The notes: generated from the sequence alone by a model not told the origin. Counted from the stretch's first letter, positions 10,508 through 40,705 are shown. The stretch: 64,000 nucleotides of DNA from Branchiostoma lanceolatum (GCF_035083965.1 NC_089732.1:14704924-14768923), one strand, 5' to 3'. Made by a program: numbers and translations.

Positions 10508-12495
10508 CTTTTATAATCGTTTCCTGTCTTCCATTTGCACAATGATAACTTTGAAAGCAAGTATCCTTCCGCTGTACAAAAAGTAGTGTCCTGACCCCAC
10601 ATTATTGTCACTGTTGCTAACATCTACGACGTTATCAGTGATTGCCGTGCACAGTGAACACCTTGTCTTTGGTACTGTGACTCATGGTATAGTGCATATG
10701 CTCATTGAAGTTTATTGTTTTAAATTCAATTCAGGACAGACAGAGCACTCTTTCACGTACAGACATATCTCTACGCATGACAAGTCACTGGGGTCAACAT
10801 TCAGTGTTGCTGAACAGGTTTTGTAGGTGTAGCAAACCCAGATTATTATCTGGGTATTTAGCTGTTACAGTCACTCTTATCTTTCGTCACAAATGAACAA
10901 ACCTGAAGATTACATTAATGTTTCACTGTGTCAAGACCATTTTGACGAAGCATTCGGAAGCATCGATATAAATCATAGGTACCTCTCTATCCCCAAGGCG
11001 TAGAATCGTATGTGTATGTTTGTTTTGCCTATAATTGATTACCCGACAGGTCAACCGTAAAATGCCCCACCTTGTTCAAGGCTTTGTTTACATCTTAGAG
11101 ATGTCCTGTTTGCGCAGTCTTCGTGACGACAGAAGGCCACACTGACTTAATAATTTGGTTCATGACGTCCCTAGACACCCAGAAATTGATTCCTTAGAGA
11201 AAAAAAGACATACATTTTTAGATTTGATTAAATTTTAGGTGATCATCCCAGCCCTTGCCCAACCCAATCCAACTCTGCCGAACCCAACCCTGTAAAACAT
11301 CGATATGACCTACAAGATAGGTCAAGCGAAAACGGTTCGTTTACATCATGTGACTGTCAGGGGCTTTTACATTTTGATGAAGGCATACAAAGGCTAAGAC
11401 CAAAGATACAACTACCTATAGAATATAGAAAGAAGTACATAAATTATCATCGAAGAAGAAAGCAAGTTTAAAAAAATACAAACGTAATACTACGAAAAAT
11501 GTTTCACTATTTACATGATCTGATAGGTATACAGCTAGAAAGGGCAAAGTTATTTTCGAAACAATATACAACACAGGTGGAATTAATTAATTATACAGTT
11601 ACTGCACATTTCATTGTGAGTGTTTAAGAAGGCCTGGTCTCAATATTTCTCTTATATCATACTTCTTCACCCTTATCTAACTCATAAAAATCTTTTTCGT
11701 GAATTGAAAAAAAAACATTCACCGTAAGCGATGCGATGAAATAATGAAAATAAACCAATAGATGTGCCAATTATGGAATATAATGTGAAATGTCACCCAA
11801 GCTACGGAGATGAACTCGCTAAAGGGATTTGAGTGATTTAATATTAGCCTTCGTATGCCTTCACCAAGAATACACGCCCTCATAGGTGCCCCGCGATGTA
11901 AACAAATTCTTGAATAAGGTTTGGAATTTTCGTTTGACCTGTAGGGTCATCAATCAACGATTCAACAAAGACATAAACGCACGAACGATTCAACAATTCG
12001 GGGGCTTAGTACGTATCTAATATAGTTCATGTCACAATTTTATCACAATGATGTTGATAATGATTAGAAAATCTGGAAAATCTTATTTGTTAAGTTGTAA
12101 CGAAAGATGATTGTGTCTTTAACAGCTAAGTATCCAAATAATGGATTTCCCTGCGGCTACAATACCCGTTCAACAACTCTAACTGTTGACCTTAGTGATC
12201 TGTTGTAGTCGTGCGTAAGGATATGTATGTGCTTTGGTTTTGATTGGAACAAAAAGACAACAAACGTCACGAAAAGTTACGAGCATATGAAATCTGCAAC
12301 AAGTTGAAAGACATAGCCTGCACAAGTAGATGACAATCACTAATGACGCCGTATACGTGTTGGCAAGAGGGGCTGATTATATCAAATAAACTGTGTCTGG
12401 ACAGGGCACTACTTAAGTCCAGCGGAAGGATGCTTCCTTTTAGCTGTACTGTAACAGTGTGCACATGAACAAAAGAAGGAAACGATCATAACAAG
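10508..12495. promoter_or_regulatory. Divergent, partly palindromic promoter spacer between the two receptor genes
   Basis: The 1,988-bp spacer separates two start codons that point away from each other. Reading outward on each side, both share CAGCGGAAGGAT about 70-80 bases before the ATG and GAAACGAT(C/T)ATAA immediately before ATGGCCG. Further in, 10993-11240 and 11865-12010 are inverted copies. It therefore carries two related 5' UTR/promoter arms around an axis near 11.5 kb. No gene is seen inside it. Confidence 0.6.
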
Positions 12496-29478
<16,983 letters not shown>

Positions 29479-29929
29479 ACACAACAGGGTGCCACCACGC
29501 ATGTTTACTTCGATTTCACCTTAATGATGAAACTGGCCTGACACATAACTTCACGGTGTAAATATTATGAAAATATAAGACATAGCAGCTATCTAAACAA
29601 AGTATCTAGATACTATCTAATGAAAAAACACATTAAGGGTGACGATTTTTCCCAATGGATTATGCACAGGTCGGTGCAACATGTACAGATGCCTGGCGTT
29701 TGCTTTGCTGTGGAGTATTTTTCTAAGGGAATAGAAACATGTCACGTCAAGTAGGTTAGTAATAAGTTACCTTTATAGTGACCAATTTTTGAGTTTTCTA
29801 GTATTGTCGTATTGTGTAAATAAATCAATATCTTTAAATAAGGTATTGCTGTTTCATCCGTGTACTTCGGGAATACGTTGGGAAGAAGGGGAGGGAAAAG
29901 AAATTCTGGAATATGAGTGTTTACTTACT

Positions 29930-31579
29930 CGGCATATACTAAGTACGTAGTTCTAGAGCCATTAATGACAATGATAAGCAGGTCATGGCCATATTTGCGG
30001 GATCAGTAATAAAACATACTGCGATAGCCCCCTCTGCCAAGCTAACACCTCCATACTTTGGACATTTTGTTTTAATTGGGTAGATCAATAATTGATATAT
30101 ATAGTTTCGGGAACGAAGCCATTTATGTACAAATTCAATGAGAAAATTTGTGATATGTCAGTTGTAAGAGTTTACATTATATGGCAAAAGTCGTGGAGCT
30201 CTAAATAAATAATGCAATATTTCAACTTCTCTGTCTAAACGAAAGTTTTAAAAATTACCTCAATCATTTTGATAGACAGTCGTGCACTTAACATGCAAAT
30301 CACAATACACCCACGTCTGCATGGTACAACACACCACCGTGCAACGTGACAGGAAAGCAATCAGTGCATAGTGTTTTATTGTAATTAATAAAAATAAACA
30401 ATCAGCCCTCACAGACAATATCACTGAAGCAATCATGAATGATAATCATGGTAAAGGTACCAGTCGTCATCGACCAAAAACTCTTCGTGGAATCGTCTTC
30501 ATACGTACAGCACTTTCTTTTCTGAGCGGTCACATTTGTCGTAGACCGTCGTACGATTTTGATGGCGTAGAATTTTCAAGCAATCTGGGACGGAACACAT
30601 CGCTAACAAAGATCAAAGGCAGAGTTTTCCGTAATAAGACAACTGGATTTGTACAGCACATGCTTGATTGTCCCAACAATGCTTTTAGTTCGCGATTGTA
30701 TGCTAAAGATTGCACGACGAATATGGCTAGGAGCTATCTCACTTACAGCACTAGAAAAAACACTGCAATCGCATACTTAAGTATTGCTACTAGCTTATGT
30801 ATATATGCCTAATGTTCTCAAACAGATAACAATTGTGCTCTCGCACATTAAAAATGTCAACATTGTTTTCAACCATTGTCGTAACTTGTGTGTATCTTAC
30901 AATCAAGCTTTGTGCATACATACTTACAGCGAAGTTATCACGTGCAATAAGGATTGTTTGTTTAAAGGGAACACTGTCTAAAACTAGAGCTACTGGAATT
31001 TAAAAGATTAATCATTTGAACATGAATTTAAGGCAGAAGCTATTGTTAGGGTAAATGCGGTGAGCTCCTCTCTCTCTCTAAAAACACGTTGATGAAGGTT
31101 AGGCTTCAAGGTGATAAGATTCGCCAAAAATAGTTATTCAAGCAACTGGATACAATTTTTAAACAGTCTAGTCAGACGTTTCAGTCAGCATCCGCTATCT
31201 TTCGTCAGTGTTACAACTAGTTACTACGTGTCGAAGCTTTAAATAATTCCCAATGTATTTTTGGACCAAAACATATTATTCCCTTATTTCTATTCTATAT
31301 TGATTTAAAACATCACAGCAACTATGATGATAAGATCTCAAGTTCACTGAAAAAGAAATTCACTTTTAGTTGTTATTTCCATTGTCGGTACAGAAAACTA
31401 GTGTAACTTCCTATTGCATCTTTCACAACTTATTTCCATCAAATTAACAATTCATTACAATTAATACCATTGCCATTGCTGATCCTTAATGTAGCTACTT
31501 CCCTCCCCTCTATCATTAAGTAACCATTTAGAGCCAGTTTTGGCAGTACTTTTGACAGTAAAATGAAAACAAACAAATG
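29930..31579 (-). repeat. 3' flank block, copy L (paired with 32640-34210 and inverted 46800-48560)
   Basis: This block follows the truncated NHL exon on the minus strand. It is collinear with 32640-34210 and, inverted, with about 46800-48560 downstream of the plus-strand NHL gene. A shared AATAAA (here complement at 30375-30380) suggests a long 3' UTR. Its plus strand has a 125-codon open frame (30435-30812) that is frame-broken in the other two copies, so I do not call it a gene. Words like tatctttcgtcagtg (31190-31220) belong to a dispersed retroelement-type repeat. Confidence 0.6.
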
Positions 31580-32165
31580 CTACTGATGCAGCGTATGGCT
31601 TGGAATGATTGTCACAATATCGTCAGATATAATCGTTACCACCAAATCACCCTCGGGTCCCAAAGCAAGACCATGTGGATTTTCAATGTAAACGATAGTG
31701 CGGATAAACTCCCCGCGGCTTGTGAATATGTCTACTCGCCCGTTTGCTGAGTTAGTCACGATTATGTGACCCATGCTGTCCGTACAAATACCTCTGGGCC
31801 CGGGATCCCATTCCCCGTGTCCAAGGGGGCTGACTGTACGGAATATGAAAATTAGATGCCCGGAGTGATTGTACACGTGGACATTTGACCTGTACGGATC
31901 TGTAATAAGGATATTCCCGTCCTTGTCTGATGTGACGTGTCTCATATTATAAACACCTTTCTCCTTGCCAAAGCTTCCGTCGAACGAACCGTCTGGTTTA
32001 AACATGAAGATTTCATTTGAAGCGAGCACGATGGTTTTGTTATTTCGTGTGGCCACTGCGATTTTGGGGTACCAGTCTTTTCGCTTCAAGTCAATCGTGG
32101 TGACTGACTGGCCATCTTGGCTATACTGTACCACTTAAACCTTGTCAGGACCCAACCTATATTTC
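31580..32165 (-). pseudogene. Truncated NHL-propeller exon (pseudogene)
   Basis: The minus strand matches the 3' two thirds of the NHL exon at 34211-35064 almost residue for residue (VVQYSQDGQSVTTIDLKRKD to the final HTLHQ). Its left part is missing: homology stops near 32165. The codon for the Tyr in KIYVVQYS is TAA here. With no upstream exons of its own and an in-frame stop, it is a 5'-truncated relic from a tandem duplication of the end of the intact gene. Confidence 0.85.
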
Positions 32166-32639
32166 ACTACAAATCACCCGGATGGGGGCCTGGCGAGCCT
32201 CTAGCTCGTACCAGCCATACGTATATACGGTGGTTCACCCGGACAGGAGACCTGGCGCATCCCCGTCTTGTATCAGCAAACGAAAGTGTATGTCACGCCG
32301 TAAGATGAAGATGATAGACAGTCATCAAAACGTCGGCTCTTGTAAAAAACTTTGTCCATAATCACTGTTTCCGCAAGTCAATGTCCATTTTTTGACCATG
32401 TTTAGATCAAACAGCAAACACGTTTGAAAGAAATTTAACTTTGCTTTTAGAGTCCTGACTTGATTTTTTGACACAAAAGAATGATAAGCTGGAAATTAAA
32501 CCTTCTTCAAATGATTTATTTGAAAATATTAAAATTAAGCATTTTTTTATCTGAAAACATTAAAATTCCGCAGTTGTGACAAAGACAAATTTTGTATTCG
32601 TGGCCTTTGAAAGTTAACGAAAAGTAAACATCATTAGGC

Positions 32640-34210
32640 ATAAATTAAGCAGGTCATGGCCTTATTTGCATCATCAGTGAAAAAATACTGAGATAGGCAC
32701 CTCTGCCAAGCTAAAACCTCCATACTTTGGACATTTCTTTTAATTGGGTAGATTAATAATTGATATAGTTTTGGGAATGAAGCCCTTTATATACAAATTC
32801 AATGAGAAAATTTGTGATATGTTAATTGTAAGAGTTTACATTATATGGCAAAAGTCGTGGAGCTCTTAACAAATAATGCAATATTTCAACTTCTCTGTCT
32901 AAACGAAAGTTAAAAAAATTACCTCAATCATTTTGATAGACTGCCTCGCACTTAACATGCAAATCACAACACACCCACGCATGTATGGTACAACACACCA
33001 CCGTGCAACGTGACAGGAAAGCAATCAGTGCATAATGTTTATTGTGATTAATCAAAATGAACAATCAGCCCTCACAGACAATATCACTGAAGCAATCATG
33101 AATAAAAATGATGGTGAAGGTACCAGTCGTCATCGACAAAAATTATTCGTGAAAACATCTTCATATGTACCGCACTTTCATTTCGGCGCGTTCTGATTCG
33201 TCGTAGAGCGTCGTGCGATTTTTATGACGTAAAAATTTCAAGAACTCTGGGACGGAACACATCGTTGGCAAAGATCAAATGCAGAATTTTCCGTAATAAG
33301 ACGGCTGAATTTGTACAGCACATGCTTGATTGTCCCAACAATGATTCTAGATCGCGATTGAATGCTAAAGATCGTACGACGAATATGGCCAGGCCCTATT
33401 TCACTTACAGCACTAGAAAAAACACTGCAATCACATACGAAAGTATTGCTACTAGCTTATGTATGCCTTATGTCCTCAAACAGATAACAATTGTGTTGCC
33501 GCACATTGAAAATACCAACATTGTTTTCAACCAATGTAATAACTTGTGTGTAGCTTACGAATAAGCTTTGTGCAAGTACTTACAGCGAAGTTATCACGTG
33601 CAATATATAAATATTGTTTGTTTAAAGAGAACGCTGTCACTAGAGCTACTGGAATTTACAAGATTAATAATTTGAACATGAATCAGATGCTATTGTTAAG
33701 GCAAACACGGCGAGCTCCCCTATCTCTAGAGTTACAACTAGTTACGTTGATGAAGGTTATACATCCAGGTAATAAGATACGCCAAAATTAGTTACTCAAG
33801 CAACTAGATGAAATTTTTAAACAGTAAGACGTTTCCGACAGCATCAGCTATCTTTCGTCAGTGTTACAACTAGTTACTTCGTGTCTAGACTTCAAAAATT
33901 CCCCTAAAATATTTTTGTACCAAAACATACTTACAATTATTCAGCTATTCCTATTCTCTATAGATATAAAACATGCCAGCAACTATGATGATAAGATCTC
34001 AAGTTCATTGAAAAAGAAATGCACTTTAAGTTGTAATTTCCATTGCCGCTACAGAAAACTAGTGTAACTTTCATTACAATTAATACCATTGCAATGGCTG
34101 GTCCTTAATGTAGCTACTTCCCTCTCCTTTATCATTAAGTAACCAATTAGAGCCAGTTTTGTCAGTACTTTTGTCAGTAAAATGAAAACAAACAAAAAAA
34201 GCAAATGCTA
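32640..34210 (-). repeat. 3' flank block, copy R of the minus NHL gene
   Basis: Collinear with 29930-31579. It immediately follows the stop codon of the intact minus-strand NHL gene and contains the complement of AATAAA at 33038-33043, the only conserved polyadenylation-like word in all copies. No intact coding frame is shared by the three copies. Confidence 0.6.
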
Positions 34211-35064
34211 CTAATGCAGCGTATGGCTAGGAATGATTGTCACAATATCGTCAGATATATTCGTTACCACCAAATCACCCTCGGGTCCCAAAGCAAGACC
34301 ATGTGGATTTTCAATGTTAACGATAGTGCGGATAAACTCCCCGCGGCTTGTGAACATGTCTACCCGACTGTTCGCCCAGTTAGCCACGATGATGTGACCC
34401 ATAGAGTCCGTGCAGATGCCTCTGAGATCCCTTTCCCTGCGATTGCGTCCAACGCGGATGACTGGATGGAATGTGAAAATTGCATGCCCGGAGTGATTGT
34501 ACACGTGGACGTTTGACTTGAACGGGTCTGTAATAAGGATATTCCCGTCCTTGTCTGATGTGACGTGTTTCATTTGAACACCTACCTCCCTGCCAAAGCT
34601 TCCGTCGAACGAACCGTCTGGTTTAAACATGACGATTTCATTTGAAGCGAGCACGATGGTTTTGTTATTTCGTGTGTCCACTGCGATTTTGGGGGACCAG
34701 TCTGTTCGCTTCAAGTCAATCATGGTGACTGACTGGCCATCTTGGCTATACTGTACCACATAAATCTTGTCAGGACACAACCTATATTTCCCCACTACCC
34801 ATGCATGTCCCTCTTTGTCCACGGCAATGTCGGAAGGGTACATTACTCGCACTTTCTCACCCGGGATGACGGTTGGAAAGAGGCGGAGAAAAACCCCAGT
34901 CACGCTAAAGACTTGGACGCGTTTGTTGTATGTATCAGCGACGAATACCTCATTTTCGGCAGAAACAGTCGCTCCATTTGGCTCGTCAAGTTTTCCAGGG
35001 GCCTTTCCCTTCCCACCAATCACGATCTGCTTCTGCTTAAATGTAACGTTTTCTGCGTAGTTTT
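34211..35064 (-). CDS. NHL beta-propeller exon of the minus gene
   Basis: One exon carries the whole propeller. NHL signatures recur: GKLDEPNGATVSAENEVFVA, DTYNKRVQVF, MKHVTSDKDGNILITD, LRGICTDSMGHIIVAN, NSRVDMFTSRGEF and GLALGPEGDLVVTN. This matches TRIM2/3-type propellers, but no RING, B-box or coiled coil is encoded. Confidence 0.9.
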
Positions 35065-35639
35065 CTGCAACAGCAAGTCAGTCCAGTGTTACATGTATTT
35101 CAGATTTACAATGAGTGTCTATTCACATGTCTATGATATAATCGTCTGTCATACAGGTGGACGTACTGATACACATGGCAATGTATATAACTCAGGACTC
35201 TTCTAGGTTCAATGGACCGGAATGTCGGCTGGTGCGATACGTGCAAGTAGTAATCAAGTTCATTTTTCTATTGTCTTTCCTTTAGCGAGGAATAAGATAT
35301 CCAATGATAAGAGTAAGCTTGACAAAGTTATATTTAATGTTGAATTCGGAAACAGCTTTGCACGCTTTCCTGGCACATCTCTACCAACTTTGAAGTTGAG
35401 TACATTTACCTCGTAAGCTGTTGGTGGTCAATGGCAGTGTAGCACCCTGGGAACTGTCTGGAGGTGTTGGCGGTGTGGCACTTTGTGTGCTGTTGGGGGA
35501 TGTTGGCGGTGTGACATCTTTTGAGCTGCTGGAATTCGATTGTACTATTGCTGCTTTTTGGCCACTCACGGAACGCATCTGTCAACGAATAATGACAAAT
35601 ACAATACATGAGAGAAGTCAAGCTAGATCGTATGGTTAC

Positions 35640-35677
<38 letters not shown>

Positions 35678-36951
35678 TTGTAAGCTAAGAGGAAATTTTA
35701 TAAGAACATAGCATTAAACTTTCATGATAATGGATAATTTTCTTTGTTCGTTTGTTTGTTTGTTTTGTAAACCACCTCAAGGTGTAGCTACCCTCAAACA
35801 CAGGACCACCGACTTTAAATCCCGTCTCATAGTACGTCTTTTACCGAAGCCAATTACTCATTTTCACATGATTCGAGTGAGGAAATAGCCTTTTCGAAGA
35901 GCACAACATCGAGGCCTACCAGGGACTCGAACCAAGAGCCTTTTGATTAAAGTCATAACTCTAACTCCAACCTTCATTCCTTGGGCGAGCTATTGTAGCC
36001 ACTGGCCAATGGATATAAAGCAGCTTACCATGTGTTCAGACATGGGATCGGGCACTGCCGTCGCCTCAGTCCTAGAGTAGGCAGGGTCACAAGAGTGGGG
36101 AGGGTTCACAGATTGTGTCGGCTGAAAAGAGATATAGGATATCGTCATTTTCCTAGTTCTCAATTAGCTTGAATTTCTGCAGAGACGGAACCCGAATCAA
36201 TATGGCGATAACAATTACTATTAGAAGCAACATGTTCTGCTGACCGTACGTCTGTGTGAGTTCCATGCTGCAAGCCACATGGGTAGCTCATTAAAGTATC
36301 TTTGGCAACTTATCAAAAAAGTCTACGGCATTTCCTTTTGGACAGAGGTACACAGAAAGGCATGTTGCTGCTACATTCAGTAATGGTAACGCCCAGCTAC
36401 CCGCCGATATGCCACTGCCCTATCTGCTGCAGTGTGGATTTTGATTTGGGCTTATTCAAATTCTTCCGATGGAATACAATGAATAACCTGCAGTAAATAT
36501 TCTTTTGATTGGAGTGGGTCGAAAAACTACCTTACTTCTCCTGAAAAGAAGCATGAAAGCAAGGCATACCTGGTAATTTAGGTAACTGCGAAACTCTATT
36601 GACAAATTATAACAAGCAAGTCTCATAGGTAGAATGATAAAACACTTGCCTTTTGATCATCCGGCACGTTGGTGCTCAAGTATAACCAGGCAAAAGTTCC
36701 AGTGCTGATCAAAAGCGCTACGATGAAGGCAGCTAGTATCAAGCGAGATGGACACACTGAAAAACATATATATATCAAAGTACATTTTAATTGAACCAAA
36801 AAGATCTCGAATGTGCAATGAATGGATGAATACACTATCATATGAAAAAGTTGTAGGCACATAAGCATACTGACTTTTCTTTTATTTACACAACCGCAGT
36901 GATACACTGATATACAATTTCACTTAGTTCCCGACACACACTCTCTCTCCA

Positions 36952-36994
<43 letters not shown>

Positions 36995-38088
36995 CACACA
37001 CACGCACATACACACATACGCACATACACACACACATTAACAAAAACATTGCGGGTAATGTCAGTTGCCACTTCAAAGATGATAAAGTGAATCAAAACAT
37101 GTCTCACCACAACTGGCTTCTTGGTTAGCGTTTGGCATTGGATTCGGTGCGTTTTGCACGGCAATCGGATCTGCAGGGTTTAGGATGTCTTGTTCGTACA
37201 TCGGATTCGCGTTCAGAACATTTTGCACGGACGTCAGCCTGACTGTAGTCAAAGAATGTCCACCATCGTGCAAGTTTCCATTAAGGGCAGAATTTTCGGT
37301 ATCGTTGCTGGAAGAAGTTTTTGTGTTGGAACTATCGGTGTCATCCTGGTCCCCGTACGCTACAGCATATGGTGTACAGCCGGCACCGCCTTCTTCCTGG
37401 TATCTGACAGCATACGGCTGGACATCGTCCTCACTCAGAGCTGAACTAGAGGCGGCTTCATCATCTTTCGGATATGCAGGCTGGATGCTTTCGACTGGAT
37501 TCATGGGTGGTTCAGGCTGTGTATGGGGCATGTGGACGTCTTGTGGTTGCCCTACATTTGGATTGCATGCATTTTGTAAGTCAGGGTTTGGGGTTTCTTG
37601 CCAATATATTAGACTTGGATCCCGGGCGTTTCGCGAGCTCTTAAAATCTGGAGGGAGGGTGTCCGAAGGGTGCCTAATGTCACGTTTGTCGCCAACATCA
37701 CTAACAGACCTAGAAACGAATGTGTTTGCGGTGTTTGGGGACACCTCGCATGCTGTGGAGGTACCAATGCTGCCTCTCGATGCTGTCTTTGTTTCTTGTA
37801 AGGGTTGTTTTCTTCGCGACCTCTCTGACATTGTCTTGATAAACACTAAGTCATCATTGGTCATGCATGAAGCTACAAATGCTTTAACACCGGCATCATC
37901 AGTGGCAGTGGAATCATCAATTGCTTGTTCAGTTTCCATTCCAGCATCACTTTTCACTGACATGACATCAATATCACCATCACCATCGTTGTCCTCGTCA
38001 TCTCCCTTGTATCCGTCACTGTCAACTTTCCGTAGAGTGTTTCCGGTTCCGGTTTGCCGACCTACTCGCCTCATACCGCCTCTTGGGT
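34211..38088 (-). CDS. Type II membrane NHL-propeller protein (minus strand)
   Basis: Exons (5' to 3') 38074 or 38088-37108, 36756-36650, 36121-36029, 35578-35410 and 35064-34211 join in phase (1, 0, 0, 1) to 729 codons from the ATG at 38074. Residues 1-322 are an acidic Ser/Asn/Pro-rich region with QPYAVRYQEE, TPYAVAYGDQ and NPMY; 323-358 hold the membrane helix (LILAAFIVALLISTG ...); 359-445 are a Ser/Thr/Pro stalk; 446-729 are NHL repeats (GKLDEPNG, VFVADTYNKRVQVF and so on). No signal peptide precedes the helix, so type II topology with an extracellular propeller is inferred, as in teneurins. An in-frame acceptor (AACTAG) 14 bases before the ATG, also kept in the inverted paralogue, suggests an upstream exon. 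Function is unknown; tyrosine motifs suggest signalling. Confidence 0.82.
35645..35676. repeat. (TA)n microsatellite
   Basis: About 30 bp of alternating TA in an intron of the minus NHL gene. Confidence 0.9.
35764..36015 (-). mobile_element. tRNA-derived SINE-like repeat, orthologous copy at 44625-44875
   Basis: The minus strand reads GGTTCGAGTCCCTGGTAGG, a good tRNA B-box, followed by cctcgatgttgtgctcttcg. The intron at the same place in the inverted paralogue has GAGTTCAAATCCCTGGTAGG and the same downstream text. The insertion therefore predates the inverted duplication. Confidence 0.6.
36650..36756 (-). CDS. Transmembrane exon of the minus NHL gene, with GC donor
   Basis: Encodes VCPSRLILAAFIVALLISTG and TFAWLYLSTNVPDDQK. 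The exon ends AAG|GCAAGT, a GC-AG intron; the alternative GT sites nearby would put the next exon out of frame. Confidence 0.85.
36955..37035. repeat. (CA)n microsatellite
   Basis: A CA dinucleotide run in the intron between the tail and helix exons. Confidence 0.95.
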
Positions 38089-38480
38089 CTAGTTTTCCGT
38101 AAAGTTTGTGGCGACTCCTGGTTCAAAGTCGGAGATGTGGTCTTCTTCCATGAAATATTATAGATTGTTGTGTTCTGTACTGTATCGACGGTCCTGGTGA
38201 CGGGATATGATCACTCCAGCCGCGCGGTAGATTTTACCCGTCATATCAGACAATTTACTCCTCTTTTCCAATTTCCTTTTCTCGTCCGTAATAGATTCAT
38301 CGATTTGAGCATACGAAGTTCAGTACATCAATTGTTTGTTATTGCGCTACTATACATTACTTTTTTTTCTCTTGCATTTGGCAGGTAGGATCAGACCATG
38401 CAAGTGAAGAGGGGTATCGATAACAAGTTTTCAAATTTATCTTCTGTGTATACTTCAGCTAACTACACATTGCTTTATTT
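38089..38480 (-). promoter_or_regulatory. 5' flank arm of the inverted NHL duplication (left)
   Basis: The complement is collinear with 40880-41263, including ATGGTCTGATCCTA-type, TACCGCGCGGCTGGAGTG-type and CCAAGAGGCGGTATGAGG words. Conservation of about 400 bp outside the coding exon suggests UTR, splice or promoter sequence duplicated with the gene. Confidence 0.5.
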
Positions 38481-40340
38481 TCTTCAAAATACTGTATATT
38501 TTCCGCACTTTAAAACTGGATCTGTCAGGTTCGTTAGGACACAAACGGTTGGAGGTTAACTCCGACATTTTAAAGAGCTACAGCTGGAGATTACCCCCTG
38601 TCCCAGTTGGTCAGTCCAGCAAATGAGAATGCAGAGTCATCTCATTTATAGGGGTCAGTTACAGGGCAAGGCATGGCTAAGTCATACATTTTTGGCCAGA
38701 TGTTGAAACATTCGTTCGTCTATCCTCACTGGCCAAAATCTAGACCTTTTCTGAGCAGAATTAGTATCAGAAAAAATTATTTGAAAAGTAAGTAAAAAGT
38801 TCAATAGACGGATGTGGGCTCTACTGCGCAACTCAATTAGTCATCCCTACCTATAGGTCCCACGTGTGGTGGCATAATTACTCTCTTGGCAAAGAAGCAA
38901 ACCCAATCCCAATCAAATATCAATGAATACATAACTGTTTTCATGTATCAGGTGCCAGACAATTTCAATCCAACTCCTGATATTGCAATATCAATTAGCA
39001 ATGTTTTCCACATGTTGTACAATGTTTGGATGAAATTGAAACATGCTACTTGATTGTGACGGAACCTCGGCTGTGTCAATTAGCATTTTCCGATTCATCA
39101 CATATAGTCCTTGGGCCAAGCAGATATTTGGTACCAACGAGAGTAACAAGTGCTATCGTGTTTTTTTTGTATCTGTAGTAGCCAAATAAGCCATGATAAC
39201 CAACTTCCATGAACAGCTTTTCTACTATATTCACGTGACCAAATGAACCTAGTTTTTTGGACTTAATTCAGAGGACCGGGACAAAAAATCAAACATCAAT
39301 ACTTTTCGGTGAAAATCGGTTTCTAGGTAAAAGATACCACAGGAATCACAAAAAAGGTGTTTTTGGTCGATATTTCGGATCTATAAGAAGTCTTTTAAAT
39401 CCATTTTTGGGGGTAATTTTGTGTACAAAAATGTATTGTTTACTTTCCCAAATACGCCATTTATTCGGGCTACCTATGGCGTCTTGTGTAATACATTATG
39501 TTGATTGGCCATAGAATATTTTTGTTGGAATTGCAACAATGCAATACACGTGGACACAGGCAGCTATTGCGAAAGTCTTGACCCACACACATAGTATAGC
39601 CGCTTTTTTGCACTTGGCTGGAGTGGGGAAATTCGTGTAAAGTGCCTTTTTCACAAGGGCACAATGCCTAACTGTATTTCAAAATGCCTTCAAACATAGT
39701 TTAGAAGGCCTATATATCACAAATTACAGTCATGCTAAGAACATTTGCAATAATGATAAAAATCTTCAATAAACATTTGATACAGTAGAAACCAGTTAAT
39801 TGCAATACGCTTTGTTGCAAAAACCGGCGAACTGCAAAGGATTGTGAAATCCCAAACCGTTTCCCCATTAACGCCATTGTTTATTGAACCCCATATACGC
39901 AAAGCCTAAGATCGAAAAAATCGGCTAATCGGCAAAAAAATTGTCAAGTTGCAGCACATATTGAGCCGAAAATATGCCAAACAAATCACCAAAAACGGCA
40001 GGGAAAAAAAACAAAAACGGCAGTTTTGAGTCGTGAAGGACGGCGGTTTAATTCTTGTGAAGTTTACGTTGATAGAGCGGCACGGCATATCGGGCGCACG
40101 TCGGCACTGCATACAGAGAGAAGATCCAAGATGGTCGCCGAAATGGCGCATGTCACCTCATTTCTTAGGTAAAATAACTTCTACTTATTTCTTACCTCGC
40201 TTAGATATTTTCTAAGAGCCAATTAATTCAGTAATGGGTCGTTAAGGGTTGTTGGCCAAGTCTTGATAATGACCAGAATTCATAAGCATCCAAACATGGC
40301 TTGTTTATTAAGACATGAATGTATGTAACGATCATAACAA
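38481..40340. other. Central spacer of the inverted NHL duplication
   Basis: No gene is recognised. The region holds AT-rich unique sequence. It includes a possible transposon end at 39780 (acagtagaaaccagttaatt) and a tail-like word gtaaagtgcctttttcacaagggcac (39637-39662) that resembles the repeat at the right edge of the window. Confidence 0.45.
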
Positions 40341-40705
40341 AAAGGAAATTGCTTCAATGTTTCAATGATTAAAATTACCTGCCCGGCAACTGGTAATGGA
40401 ACATGATTAATGACTTCATTGATGTTATTGTACGTCGGAGCTTGATGTTCCTGCCACGGTCGAAATGATTATGTATATCTCGGTGGAAAGTTGTGTGCTC
40501 GTGACTGCATGACGTCGCCGGCATCACGGTCAAGCAGCAACAAAAATCAAACAAAAGCTGGAAACAGTAGCGTGATGTTGAAGGGTAACACTTTGTGCGA
40601 CAGTGACAGTTTTTAAACCTTTCGTCACATTGTTAACGACCTTTGACAAATTTGCTGATCGCGAGAAGGTCGTCAAATTTCAAAATGACCAGAGAGTCGA
40701 GCGCA
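40341..40705 (+). promoter_or_regulatory. Conserved upstream block shared with the third NHL gene
   Basis: About 350 bp align with 49082-49445, with long identical stretches such as ATTGTACGTCGGAGCTTGAT. The block contains GTGACTGCATGACGTC (CRE-like). In the third gene it ends about 80 bp before the start codon, so it is a candidate core promoter; here it lies 560 bp before the first recognised coding exon, implying an unseen first exon. Confidence 0.6.

Noticed and set aside
30435..30812. 125-codon plus-strand open frame with a faint resemblance to histone-fold text (TYSTRKNTAI)
   Set aside because: The frame is broken in both homologous copies (33100-33564 and inverted 47880-48200), and the resemblance needs many gaps. 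It is antisense to a likely 3' UTR.
37185..38102. 305-codon plus-strand open frame opposite the NHL tail exon
   Set aside because: It is the antisense shadow of the minus-strand exon; the inverted paralogue shows the same shadow, and PYAV/NPxY conservation is on the coding strand.
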